Source: Macrostomum hystrix
Lineage: Eukaryota; Platyhelminthes; Macrostomidae
Direction: 5' to 3'
NCBI GenBank assembly: GCA_950097015.1
Contig: CATNEN010000041.1
Span: 2,707,501 to 2,771,500, forward strand
DNA: 64,000 nt
Positions 35,601-49,694 of this stretch are shown here, one piece after another. How positions within the stretch are numbered: position 1 is the stretch's first letter; each line of letters opens with the position of its first letter. The notes beneath the pieces were generated by a model. It was not told where the DNA came from. It did no database searches and was given only the letters and a program-made list of their open reading frames with translations. The translations under genes and the position numbers were made by a program.

Positions 35601-38600
35601 TATTCTCAGAATACATTCAGCCAGCTGTTATTCTCAGAATACATTCAGCCAGCTGTTATTCTCAGAATACATTCAGCCAGCTGTTATTCTCAGAATGCAT
35701 TCAGCCAGCTGTTATACTCAGAATGCATTCAGCTAGCTGTTATCCTCAGAATGCATTCAGCCAGCTGTTATCATCAGAATACATTCAGCCAGCTGTTATA
35801 CTCAGAATGCATTCAGCCAGCTGTTATCCTCAGAATGCATTCAGCTAGCTGTTATACTCAGAATACATTCAGCCAGCTGTTATACTCAGAATGCATTCAG
35901 CCAGCTGTTATCCTCAGAATGCATTCAGCCAGCTGTTATACTCAGAATGCATTCAGCCAGCTGTTATCACCAGAATGCATTCAGCCAGCTGTTATCACCA
36001 GAATGCATTCAGCCAGCTGTTATTCTCAGAATGCATTCAGCCAGCTGTTATTCTCAGAATACATTCAGCCAGCTGTTATACTCAGAATGCATTCAGGCAG
36101 CTGTTATCACCAGAATGCATTCAGCCAGCTGTTATTCTCAGAATACATTCAGCCAGCTGTTATTCTCAGAATGCATTCAGCCAGCTGATTATCATCAGAA
36201 TACATTCAGCCAGCTGTTATACTCAGAATACATTCAGCCAGCTGTTATACTCAGAATGCATTCAGCCAGCTGTTATACTCAGAATGCATTCAGCCAGCTG
36301 TTATCCTCAGAATACATTCAGCCAGCTGTTATTCTCAGAATGCATTCAGCCAGCTGATTATCATCAGAATACATTCAGCCAGCTGTTATCCTCAGAATAC
36401 ATTCAGCCAGCTGTTATACTCAGAATGCATTCAGCCAGCTGTTATACTCAGAATGCATTCAGCCAGCTGTTATCCTCAGAATACATTCAGCCAGCTGTTA
36501 TACTCAGAATGCATTCAGCCAGCTGTTTTCCTCAGAAAACATTCAGCCAGCTGTTATACTCAGAATACATTCAGCCAGCTGTTATACTCAGAATGCATTC
36601 AGCCAGCTGTTATACTCAGAATGCATTCAGGCAGCTGTTTTCCTCAGAATGCATTCAGCCAGCTGTTATCCTCAGAATACTTTCAGCCAGCTGTTATACT
36701 CAGAATACATTCAGCCAGCTGTTATACTCAGAATACATTCAGCCAGCTGTTATACTCAGAATGCATTCAGCCAGCTGTTATACTCAGAATGCATTCAGCC
36801 AGCTGTTATACTCAGAATACATTCAGCCCAGCCAGCTGTTATCATCAGAATGCATTCAGCCAGCTGTTATCCTCAGAATACATTCAGCCAGCTGTTATCC
36901 TCAGAATACATTCAGCCAGCTGTTATTCTCAGAATGCATTCAGCCAGCTGTTATACTCAGAATGCATTCAGGCAGCTGTTATCACCAGAATGCATTCAGC
37001 CAGCTGTTATCACCAGAATGCATTCAGCCAGCTGTTATTCTCAGAATACATTCAGCCAGCTGTTATTCTCAGAATACATTCAGCCAGCTGTATTCTCAGA
37101 ATACATTCAGCCAGCTGTTATACTCAGAATACATTCAGCCAGCTGTTATTCTCAGAATACATTCAGCCAGCTGTTATCCTCAGAATGCATTCAGCCAGCT
37201 GTTATACTCAGAATGCATTCAGCCAGCTGTTATCATCAGAATACATTCAGCCAGCTGTTATTCTCAGAATACATTCAGCCAGCTGTTATACTCAGAATGC
37301 ATTCAGCCAGCTGTTTATCCTCAGAATACATTCAGCCAGCTGTTATTACTCAGAATACATTCAGCCAGCTGTTATACTCAGAATGCATTCAGCCAGCTGT
37401 TATCCTCAGAATGCATTCAGCCAGCTGTTATACTCAGAATGCATTCAGCCAGCTGTTATACTCAGAATGCATTCAGCCAGCTGTTATCATCAGAATACAT
37501 TCAGCCAGCTGTTATTCTCAGAATACATTCAGCCAGCTGTTATTCTCAGAATGCATTCAGCCAGCTGTTATCCTCAGAATACATTCAGCCAGCTGTTATT
37601 CTCAGAATACATTCAGCCAGCTGTTATACTCAGAATGCATTCAGGCAGCTGTTATTCCTCAGAATGCATTCAGCCAGCTGTTATCCTCAGAATACATTCA
37701 GCCAGCTGTTATACTCAGAATACATTCAGCCAGCTGTTATACTCAGAATGCATTCAGCCAGCTGTTATACTCAGAATGCATTCAGCCAGCTGTTATCCTC
37801 AGAATACATTCAGCCAGCTGTTATTCTCAGAATGCATTCAGCCAGCTGATTATCATCAGAATACATTCAGCCAGCTGTTATCCTCAGAATACATTCAGCC
37901 AGCTGTTATACTCAGAATGCATTCAGCCAGCTGTTATACTCAGAATGCATTCAGCCAGCTGTTATCCTCAGAATACATTCAGCCAGCTGTTATACTCAGA
38001 ATGCATTCAGCCAGCTGTTTTCCTCAGAATACATTCAGCCAGCTGTTATTCTCAGAATGCATTCAGCCAGCTGTTATACTCAGAATGCATTCAGCCAGCT
38101 GTTATACTCAGAATGCATTCAGGCAGCTGTTTTCCTCAGAATGCATTCAGCCAGCTGTTATCCTCAGAATACTTTCAGCCAGCTGTTATACTCAGAATAC
38201 ATTCAGCCAGCTGTTATACTCAGAATACATTCAGCCAGCTGTTATACTCAGAATGCATTCAGCCAGCTGTTATACTCAGAATGCATTCAGCCAGCTGTTA
38301 TACTCAGAATGCATTCAGTTAGCTGTTATACTCAGAATACATTCAGCCAGCTGTTATACTCAGAATGCATTCAGCCAGCTGTTTTCCTCAGAATACATTC
38401 AGCCAGCTGTTATACTCAGAATGCATTCAGCCAGCTGTTATTCTCAGAATACATTCAGCCAGCTGTTATACTCAGAATGCATTCAGCCAGCTGTTATCCT
38501 CAGAATACATTCAGCCAGCTGTTATCATCAGAATACATTCAGCCAGCTGTTATCCTCAGAATGCATTCAGCTAGCTGTAATACTCAGAATGCATTCAGCC

Positions 38601-38900
38601 AGCTGTTATCACCAGAATGCATTCAGCCTAGCTGTTATACTCAGAATGCATTCAGCCAGCTGTTATACTCAGAATGCATTCAGCCAGCTGTTATACTCAG
38701 AATACATTCAGCCAGCTGTTATCATCAGAATGCATTCAGCCAGCTGATTATCCTCAGAATACATTCAGCCAGCTGTTATCCTCAGAATACATTCAGCCAG
38801 CTGTTATTCTCAGAATGCATTCAGCCAGCTGTTATACTCAGAATGCATTCAGGCAGCTGTTATCACCAGAATGCATTCAGCCAGCTGTTATCACTCAGAA
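26641..38900. repeat. tandem higher-order repeat of 6,141 bp (about two copies)
   Basis: Long stretches of variant order from 26641 recur at +6,141 from 32782, confirmed at several anchor points (26697/32838, 28658/34799, 29750/35891, 30312/36453). The second copy breaks down after about 36.8 kb, where many one-base indels occur. The right boundary is approximate. Confidence 0.8.
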
Positions 38901-39060
38901 TGCATTCAGCCAGCTGTTATTCTCAGAATACATTCAGCCAGCTGTTATTCTCAGAATACATTCAGCCAGCTGTTATTACTCAGAATACATTCAGCCAGCT
39001 GTTATTCTCAGAATACATTCAGCCAGCTGTTATTACTCAGAATGCATTCAGCCAGCTGTT
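36820..39060. other. satellite zone rich in hybrid, indel-bearing units
   Basis: Units here break the 28/29-bp rule. Examples are CAGCCCAGCCAGCTG (36826), CTGTATTCTC (37087), CTGTTTATCC (37311), TTATTACTCAG (37344, 38974, 39030), TTATTCCTCAG (37651), CAGCCTAGCTG (38624) and TTATCACTCAG (38888). Each reads as two known variants merged, for instance ATTCTC plus ATACTC giving ATTACTC. Similar single cases occur at 32251, 41246, 41694, 41722 and 42556. Confidence 0.8.
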
Positions 39061-42000
39061 ATACTCAGAATGCATTCAGCTAGCTGTTATCCTCAGAATG
39101 CATTCAGCCAGCTGTTATCATCAGAATACATTCAGCCAGCTGTTATACTCAGAATGCATTCAGCCAGCTGTTATCCTCAGAATGCATTCAGCTAGCTGTT
39201 ATACTCAGAATACATTCAGCCAGCTGTTATACTCAGAATGCATTCAGCCAGCTGTTATCCTCAGAATGCATTCAGCCAGCTGTTATACTCAGAATGCATT
39301 CAGCCAGCTGTTATCACCAGAATGCATTCAGCCAGCTGTTATCACCAGAATGCATTCAGCCAGCTGTTATTCTCAGAATGCATTCAGCCAGCTGTTATTC
39401 TCAGAATACATTCAGCCAGCTGTTATACTCAGAATGCATTCAGGCAGCTGTTATCACCAGAATGCATTCAGCCAGCTGTTATTCTCAGAATACATTCAGC
39501 CAGCTGTTATTCTCAGAATGCATTCAGCCAGCTGATTATCATCAGAATACATTCAGCCAGCTGTTATACTCAGAATACATTCAGCCAGCTGTTATACTCA
39601 GAATGCATTCAGCCAGCTGTTATACTCAGAATGCATTCAGCCAGCTGTTATCCTCAGAATACATTCAGCCAGCTGTTATTCTCAGAATGCATTCAGCCAG
39701 CTGATTATCATCAGAATACATTCAGCCAGCTGTTATCCTCAGAATACATTCAGCCAGCTGTTATACTCAGAATGCATTCAGCCAGCTGTTATACTCAGAA
39801 TGCATTCAGCCAGCTGTTATCCTCAGAATACATTCAGCCAGCTGTTATACTCAGAATGCATTCAGCCAGCTGTTTTCCTCAGAAAACATTCAGCCAGCTG
39901 TTATACTCAGAATACATTCAGCCAGCTGTTATACTCAGAATGCATTCAGCCAGCTGTTATACTCAGAATGCATTCAGGCAGCTGTTTTCCTCAGAATGCA
40001 TTCAGCCAGCTGTTATCCTCAGAATACTTTCAGCCAGCTGTTATACTCAGAATACATTCAGCCAGCTGTTATACTCAGAATACATTCAGCCAGCTGTTAT
40101 ACTCAGAATGCATTCAGCCAGCTGTTATACTCAGAATGCATTCAGCCAGCTGTTATACTCAGAATACATTCAGCCAGCTGTTATCATCAGAATGCATTCA
40201 GCCAGCTGTTATCCTCAGAATACATTCAGCCAGCTGTTATCCTCAGAATACATTCAGCCAGCTGTTATTCTCAGAATGCATTCAGCCAGCTGTTATACTC
40301 AGAATGCATTCAGGCAGCTGTTATCACCAGAATGCATTCAGCCAGCTGTTATCACCAGAATGCATTCAGCCAGCTGTTATTCTCAGAATACATTCAGCCA
40401 GCTGTTATTCTCAGAATACATTCAGCCAGCTGTTATTCTCAGAATACATTCAGCCAGCTGTTATTCTCAGAATACATTCAGCCAGCTGTTATTCTCAGAA
40501 TGCATTCAGCCAGCTGTTATACTCAGAATGCATTCAGCTAGCTGTTATCCTCAGAATGCATTCAGCCAGCTGTTATCATCAGAATACATTCAGCCAGCTG
40601 TTATACTCAGAATGCATTCAGCCAGCTGTTATCCTCAGAATGCATTCAGCCAGCTGTTATACTCAGAATACATTCAGCCAGCTGTTATACTCAGAATGCA
40701 TTCAGCCAGCTGTTATCCTCAGAATGCATTCAGCCAGCTGTTATACTCAGAATGCATTCAGCCAGCTGTTATCACCAGAATGCATTCAGCCAGCTGTTAT
40801 CACCAGAATGCATTCAGCCAGCTGTTATTCTCAGAATGCATTCAGCCAGCTGTTATTCTCAGAATACATTCAGCCAGCTGTTATACTCAGAATGCATTCA
40901 GGCAGCTGTTATCACCAGAATGCATTCAGCCAGCTGTTATTCTCAGAATACATTCAGCCAGCTGTTATTCTCAGAATGCATTCAGCCAGCTGATTATCAT
41001 CAGAATACATTCAGCCAGCTGTTATACTCAGAATACATTCAGCCAGCTGTTATACTCAGAATGCATTCAGCCAGCTGTTATACTCAGAATGCATTCAGCC
41101 AGCTGTTATCCTCAGAATACATTCAGCCAGCTGTTATTCTCAGAATGCATTCAGCCAGCTGATTATCATCAGAATACATTCAGCCAGCTGTTATCCTCAG
41201 AATACATTCAGCCAGCTGTTATACTCAGAATGCATTCAGCCAGCTGTTTATACTCAGAATGCATTCAGCCAGCTGTTATCCTCAGAATACATTCAGCCAG
41301 CTGTTATACTCAGAATGCATTCAGCCAGCTGTTTTCCTCAGAAAACATTCAGCCAGCTGTTATTCTCAGAATGCATTCAGCCAGCTGTTATACTCAGAAT
41401 GCATTCAGCCAGCTGTTATACTCAGAATGCATTCAGGCAGCTGTTTTCCTCAGAATGCATTCAGCCAGCTGTTATCCTCAGAATACTTTCAGCCAGCTGT
41501 TATACTCAGAATACATTCAGCCAGCTGTTATCATCAGAATACATTCAGCCAGCTGTTATACTCAGAATGCATTCAGCCAGCTGTTATACTCAGAATGCAT
41601 TCAGCCAGCTGTTATACTCAGAATGCATTCAGCCAGCTGTTATACTCAGAATACATTCAGCCAGCTGTTATACTCAGAATGCATTCAGCCAGCTGTTTCC
41701 TCAGAATACATTCAGCCAGCTGTTTATACTCAGAATGCATTCAGCCAGCTGTTATTCTCAGAATACATTCAGCCAGCTGTTATACTCAGAATGCATTCAG
41801 CCAGCTGTTATCCTCAGAATACATTCAGCCAGCTGTTATCATCAGAATACATTCAGCCAGCTGTTATCCTCAGAATGCATTCAGCTAGCTGTAATACTCA
41901 GAATGCATTCAGCCAGCTGTTATCACCAGAATGCATTCAGTTAGCTGTTATACTCAGAATGCATTCAGCCAGCTGTTATACTCAGAATGCATTCAGCCAG

Positions 42001-45000
42001 CTGTTATCCTCAGAATACATTCAGCCAGCTGTTATTCTCAGAATGCATTCAGCCAGCTGATTATCATCAGAATATATTCAGCCAGCTGTTATCCTCAGAA
42101 TACATTCAGCCAGCTGTTATACTCAGAATGCATTCAGCCAGCTGTTATACTCAGAATGCATTCAGCCAGCTGTTATCCTCAGAATACATTCAGCCAGCTG
42201 TTATACTCAGAATGCATTCAGCCAGCTGTTTTCCTCAGAATACATTCAGCCAGCTGTTATTCTCAGAATACATTCAGCCAGCTGTTATACTCAGAATGCA
42301 TTCAGCCAGCTGTTATACTCAGAATGCATTCAGCCAGCTGTTATACTCAGAATGCATTCAGCCAGCTGTTATACTCAGAATGCATTCAGCCAGCTGTTAT
42401 CCTCAGAATACTTTCAGCCAGCTGTTATCATCAGAATACATTCAGCCAGCTGTTATTCTCAGAATACATTCAGCCAGCTGTTATACTCAGAATGCATTCA
42501 GCCAGCTGTTTTCCTCAGAATACATTCAGCCAGCTGTTATTCTCAGAATACATTCAGCAGCTGTTATACTCAGAATACATTCAGCCAGCTGTTATACTCA
42601 GAATGCATTCAGCCAGCTGTTATCCTCAGAATACATTCAGCCAGCTGTTATACTCAGAATGCATTCACCCAGCTGTTATACTCAGAATGCATTCAGCCAG
42701 CTGTTATCATCAGAATACATTCAGCCAGCTGTTATTCTCAGAATACATTCAGCCAGCTGTTATACTCAGAATGCATTCAGCCAGCTGTTATCCTCAGAAT
42801 ACATTCAGCCAGCTGCTATACTCAGAATACATTCAGCCAGCTGTTATACTCAGAATGCATTCAGCCAGCTGCTATACTCAGAATGCATTCAGCCAGCTGT
42901 TATCCTCAGAATACATTCAGCCAGCTGTTATTCTCTGAATGCATTCAGCCAGCTGATTATCATCAGAATACATTCAGCCAGCTGTTATCCTCAGAATACA
43001 TTCAGCCAGCTGTTATACTCAGAATGCATTCAGCCAGCTGTTATACTCAGAATGCATTCAGCCAGCTGTTATCCTCAGAATACATTCAGCCAGCTGTTAT
43101 ACTCAGAATGCATTCAGCCAGCTGTTTTCCTCAGAATACATTCAGCCAGCTGTTATTCTCAGAATACATTCAGCCAGCTGTTATACTCAGAATGCATTCA
43201 GCCAGCTGCTATACTCAGAATGCATTCAGGCAGCTGTTTTCCTCAGAATGCATTCAGCCAGCTGTTATCCTCAGAATACTTTCAGCCAGCTGTAATACTC
43301 AGAATACATTCAGCCAGCTGTTATACTCAGAATACATTCAGCCAGCTGTTATACTCAGAATGCATTCAGCCAGCTGTTATACTCAGAATGCATTCAGCCA
43401 GCTGTTATACTCAGAATGCATTCAGCCAGCTGTTATACTCAGAATACATTCAGCCAGCTGTTATACTCAGAATGCATTCAGCCAGCTGTTTTCCTCAGAA
43501 TACATTCAGCCAGCTGTTATACTCAGAATGCATTCAGCCAGCTGTTATTCTCAGAATACATTCAGCCAGCTGTTATACTCAGAATGCATTCAGCCAGCTG
43601 TTATCCTCAGAATACATTCAGCCAGCTGTTATCATCAGAATACATTCAGCCAGCTGTTATCCTCAGAATGCATTCAGCTAGCTGTAATACTCAGAATGCA
43701 TTCAGCCAGCTGTTATCACCAGAATGCATTCAGCCAGCTGTTATACTCAGAATGCATTCAGCCAGCTGTTATACTCAGAATGCATTCAGCCAGCTGTTAT
43801 CCTCAGAATACATTCAGCCAGCTGTTATCCTCAGAATGCATTCAGCCAGCTGTTATACTCAGAATGCATTCAGCCAGCTGTTATACTCAGAATGCATTCA
43901 GCCAGCTGTTATACTCAGAATGCATTCAGCCAGCTGTTATACTCAGAATGCATTCAGCCAGCTGTTATCCTCAGAATACATTCAGCCAGCTGTTATACTC
44001 AGAATACATTCAGCCAGCTGTTATTCTCAGAATACATTCAGCCAGCTGTTATCCTCAGAATGCATTCAGCCAGCTGTTATACTCAGAATGCATTCAGCCA
44101 GCTGTTATCATCAGAATACATTCAGCCAGCTGTTATTCTCAGAATACATTCAGCCAGCTGTTATACTCAGAATGCATTCAGCCAGCTGTTTTCCTCAGAA
44201 TACATTCAGCCAGCTGTTATTCTCAGAATACATTCAGCCAGCTGTTATACTCAGAATGCATTCAGCCAGCTGTTATCCTCAGAATACATTCAGCCAGCTG
44301 TTATACTCAGAATGCATTCACCCAGCTGTTATACTCAGAATGCATTCAGCCAGCTGTTATCATCAGAATACATTCAGCCAGCTGTTATTCTCAGAATACA
44401 TTCAGCCAGCTGTTATACTCAGAATGCATTCAGCCAGATGTTTTCCTCAGAATACATTCAGCCAGCTGTTATTCTCAGAATACATTCAGCCAGCTGTTAT
44501 ACTCAGAATGCATTCAGGCAGCTGTTTTCCTCAGAATGCATTCAGCCAGCTGTTATCCTCAGAATACATTCAGCCAGCTGTTATACTCAGAATACATTCA
44601 GCCAGCTGTTATACTCAGAATGCATTCAGCCAGCTGTTATCATCAGAATGCATTCAGCCAGCTGTTATCCTCAGAATACATTCAGCCAGCTGTTATTCTC
44701 TGAATGCATTCAGCCAGCTGATTATCATCAGAATACATTCAGCCAGCTGTTATCCTCAGAATACATTCAGCCAGCTGTTATACTCAGAATGCATTCAGCC
44801 AGCTGTTATACTCAGAATGCATTCAGCCAGCTGTTATCCTCAGAATACATTCAGCCAGCTGTTATACTCAGAATGCATTCAGCCAGCTGTTTTCCTCAGA
44901 ATACATTCAGCCAGCTGTTATTCTCAGAATACATTCAGCCAGCTGTTATACTCAGAATGCATTCAGCCAGCTGCTATACTCAGAATGCATTCAGGCAGCT

Positions 45001-48000
45001 GTTTTCCTCAGAATGCATTCAGCCAGCTGTTATCCTCAGAATACTTTCAGCCAGCTGTTATACTCAGAATACATTCAGCCAGCTGTTATACTCAGAATAC
45101 ATTCAGCCAGCTGTTATACTCAGAATGCATTCAGCCAGCTGTTATACTCAGAATGCATTCAGCCAGCTGTTATCCTCAGAATACATTCAGCCAGCTGTTA
45201 TACTCAGAATGCATTCAGCCAGCTTTTTTCCTCAGAATACATTCAGCCAGCTGTTATTCTCAGAATACATTCAGCCAGCTGTTATACTCAGAATGCATTC
45301 AGCCAGCTGTTATACTCAGAATGCATTCAGCCAGCTGTTATACTCAGAATACATTCAGCCAGCTGTTATACTCAGAATACATTCAGCCAGCTGTAATACT
45401 CAGAATGCATTCAGCCAGCTGTTATACTCAGAATGCATTCAGCCAGCTGTTATCCTCAGAATACATTCAGCCAGCTGTTATTCTCTGAATGCATTCAGCC
45501 AGCTGATTATCATCAGAATACATTCAGCCAGCTGTTATCCTCAGAATACATTCAGCCAGCTGTTATACTCAGAATGCATTCAGCCAGCTGTTATACTCAG
45601 AATGCATTCAGCCAGCTGTTATCCTCAGAATACATTCAGCCAGCTGTTATACTCAGAATGCATTCAGCCAGCTGTTTTCCTCAGAATACATTCAGCCAGC
45701 TGTTATTCTCAGAATACATTCAGCCAGCTGTTATACTCAGAATGCATTCAGCCAGCTGCTATACTCAGAATGCATTCAGGCAGCTGTTTTCCTCAGAATG
45801 CATTCAGCCAGCTGTTATCCTCAGAATACTTTCAGCCAGCTGTTATACTCAGAATACATTCAGCCAGCTGTTATACTCAGAATACATTCAGCCAGCTGTT
45901 ATACTCAGAATGCATTCAGCCAGCTGTTATACTCAGAATGCATTCAGCCAGCTGTTATACTCAGAATGCATTCAGCCAGCTGTTATACTCAGAATACATT
46001 CAGCCAGCTGTTATACTCAGAATACATTCAGCCAGCTGTTATACTCAGAATGCATTCAGCCAGCTGTTATACTCAGAATGCATTCAGCCAGCTGTTATAC
46101 TCAGAATGCATTCAGCCAGCTGTTATACTCAGAATACATTCAGCCAGCTGTTATACTCAGAATGCATTCAGCCAGCTGTTTTCCTCAGAATACATTCAGC
46201 CAGCTGTTATACTCAGAATGCATTCAGCCAGCTGTTATTCTCAGAATGCATTCAGCCAGCTGTTATACTCAGAATGCATTCAGCCAGCTGTTATCCTCAG
46301 AATACATTCAGCCAGCTGTTATCATCAGAATACATTCAGCCAGCTGTTATCCTCAGAATGCATTCAGCTAGCTGTAATACTCAGAATGCATTCAGCCAGC
46401 TGTTATCACCAGAATGCATTCAGCCAGCTGTTATACTCAGAATGCATTCAGCCAGCTGTTATACTCAGAATGCATTCAGCCAGCTGTTATCCTCAGAATA
46501 CATTCAGCCAGCTGTTATTCTCAGAATGCATTCAGCCAGCTGATTATCATCAGAATACATTCAGCCAGCTGTTATCCTCAGAATACATTCAGCCAGCTGT
46601 TATACTCAGAATGCATTCAGCCAGCTGTTATACTCAGAATGCATTCAGCCAGCTGTTATCCTCAGAATACATTCAGCCAGCTGTTATACTCAGAATGCAT
46701 TCAGCCAGCTGTTTTCCTCAGAATACATTCAGCCAGCTGTTATTCTCAGAATACATTCAGCCAGCTGTTATACTCAGAATGCATTCAGCCAGCTGTTATA
46801 CTCAGAATGCATTCAGCCAGCTGTTATACTCAGAATGCATTCAGCCAGCTGTTATACTCAGAATGCATTCAGCCAGCTGTTATCCTCAGAATACTTTCAG
46901 CCAGCTGTTATCATCAGAATACATTCAGCCAGCTGTTATTCTCAGAATACATTCAGCCAGCTGTTATACTCAGAATGCATTCAGCCAGCTGTTTTCCTCA
47001 GAATACATTCAGCCAGCTGTTATTCTCAGAATACATTCAGCCAGCTGTTATACTCAGAATACATTCAGCCAGCTGTTATACTCAGAATGCATTCAGCCAG
47101 CTGTTATCCTCAGAATGCATTCAGCCAGCTGTTATACTCAGAATGCATTCAGCCAGCTGTTATCACCAGAATGCATTCAGCCAGCTGTTATCACCAGAAT
47201 GCATTCAGCCAGCTGTTATTCTCAGAATGCATTCAGCCAGCTGTTATTCTCAGAATACATTCAGCCAGCTGTTATACTCAGAATGCATTCAGGCAGCTGT
47301 TATCACCAGAATGCATTCAGCCAGCTGTTATTCTCAGAATACATTCAGCCAGCTGTTATTCTCAGAATGCATTCAGCCAGCTGATTATCATCAGAATACA
47401 TTCAGCCAGCTGTTATACTCAGAATACATTCAGCCAGCTGTTATACTCAGAATGCATTCAGCCAGCTGTTATACTCAGAATGCATTCAGCCAGCTGTTAT
47501 CCTCAGAATACATTCAGCCAGCTGTTATTCTCATAATGCATTCAGCCAGCTGATTATCATCAGAATACATTCAGCCAGCTGTTATCCTCAGAATACATTC
47601 AGCCAGCTGTTATACTCAGAATGCATTCAGCCAGCTGTTATACTCAGAATGCATTCAGCCAGCTGTTATCCTCAGAATACATTCAGCCAGCTGTTATACT
47701 CAGAATGCATTCAGCCAGCTGTTTTCCTCAGAATACATTCAGCCAGCTGTTATTCTCAGAATACATTCAGCCAGCTGTTATACTCAGAATGCATTCAGCC
47801 AGCTGTTATACTCAGAATGCATTCAGGCAGCTGTTTTCCTCAGAATGCATTCAGCCAGCTGTTATCCTCAGAATACTTTCAGCCAGCTGTTATACTCAGA
47901 ATACATTCAGCCAGCTGTTATACTCAGAATACATTCAGCCAGCTGTTATACTCAGAATGCATTCAGCCAGCTGTTATACTCAGAATGCATTCAGCCAGCT

Positions 48001-49694
48001 GTTATACTCAGAATGCATTCAGCCAGCTGTTATACTCAGAATACATTCAGCCAGCTGTTATACTCAGAATGCATTCAGCCAGCTGTTTTCCTCAGAATAC
48101 ATTCAGCCAGCTGTTATACTCAGAATGCATTCAGCCAGCTGTTATCCTCAGAATACTTTCAGCCAGCTGTTATCATCAGAATACATTCAGCCAGCTGTTA
48201 TTCTCAGAATACATTCAGCCAGCTGTTATACTCAGAATGCATTCAGCCAGCTGTTTTCCTCAGAATACATTCAGCCAGCTGTTATTCTCAGAATACATTC
48301 AGCCAGCTGTTATACTCAGAATACATTCAGCCAGCTGTTATACTCAGAATGCATTCAGCCAGCTGTTATCCTCAGAATGCATTCAGCCAGCTGTTATACT
48401 CAGAATGCATTCAGCCAGCTGTTATCACCAGAATGCATTCAGCCAGCTGTTATCACCAGAATGCATTCAGCCAGCTGTTATTCTCAGAATACATTCAGCC
48501 AGCTGTTATTCTCAGAATACATTCAGCCAGCTGTTATACTCAGAATGCATTCAGGCAGCTGTTATCACCAGAATGCATTCAGCCAGCTGTTATTCTCAGA
48601 ATACATTCAGCCAGCTGTTATTCTCAGAATGCATTCAGCCAGCTGATTATCATCAGAATACATTCAGCCAGCTGTTATACTCAGAATACATTCAGCCAGC
48701 TGTTATACTCAGAATGCATTCAGCCAGCTGTTATACTCAGAATGCATTCAGCCAGCTGTTATACTCAGAATGCATTCAGGCAGCTGTTTTCCTCAGAATG
48801 CATTCAGCCAGCTGTTATCCTCAGAATACTTTCAGCCAGCTGTTATACTCAGAATACATTCAGCCAGCTGTTATACTCAGAATACATTCAGCCAGCTGTT
48901 ATTCTCAGAATACATTCAGCCAGCTGTTATACTCAGAATGCATTCAGCCAGCTGTTATCCTCAGAATACATTCAGCCAGCTGTTATACTCAGAATGCATT
49001 CACCCAGCTGTTATACTCAGAATGCATTCAGCCAGCTGTTATCATCAGAATACATTCAGCCAGCTGTTATTCTCAGAATACATTCAGCCAGCTGTTATAC
49101 TCAGAATGCATTCAGCCAGCTGTTTTCCTCAGAATACATTCAGCCAGCTGTTATTCTCAGAATACATTCAGCCAGCTGTTATACTCAGAATGCATTCAGG
49201 CAGCTGTTTTCCTCAGAATGCATTCAGCCAGCTGTTATCCTCAGAATACATTCAGCCAGCTGTTATACTCAGAATACATTCAGCCAGCTGTTATACTCAG
49301 AATGCATTCAGCCAGCTGTTATACTCAGAATGCATTCAGCCAGCTGTTATCCTCAGAATACATTCAGCCAGCTGTTATTCTCTGAATGCATTCAGCCAGC
49401 TGATTATCATCAGAATACATTCAGCCAGCTGTTATCCTCAGAATACATTCAGCCAGCTGTTATACTCAGAATGCATTCAGCCAGCTGTTATACTCAGAAT
49501 GCATTCAGCCAGCTGTTATCCTCAGAATACATTCAGCCAGCTGTTATACTCAGAATGCATTCAGCCAGCTGTTTTCCTCAGAATACATTCAGCCAGCTGT
49601 TATTCTCAGAATACATTCAGCCAGCTGTTATACTCAGAATGCATTCAGCCAGCTGTTATACTCAGAATGCATTCAGGCAGCTGTTTTCCTCAGA

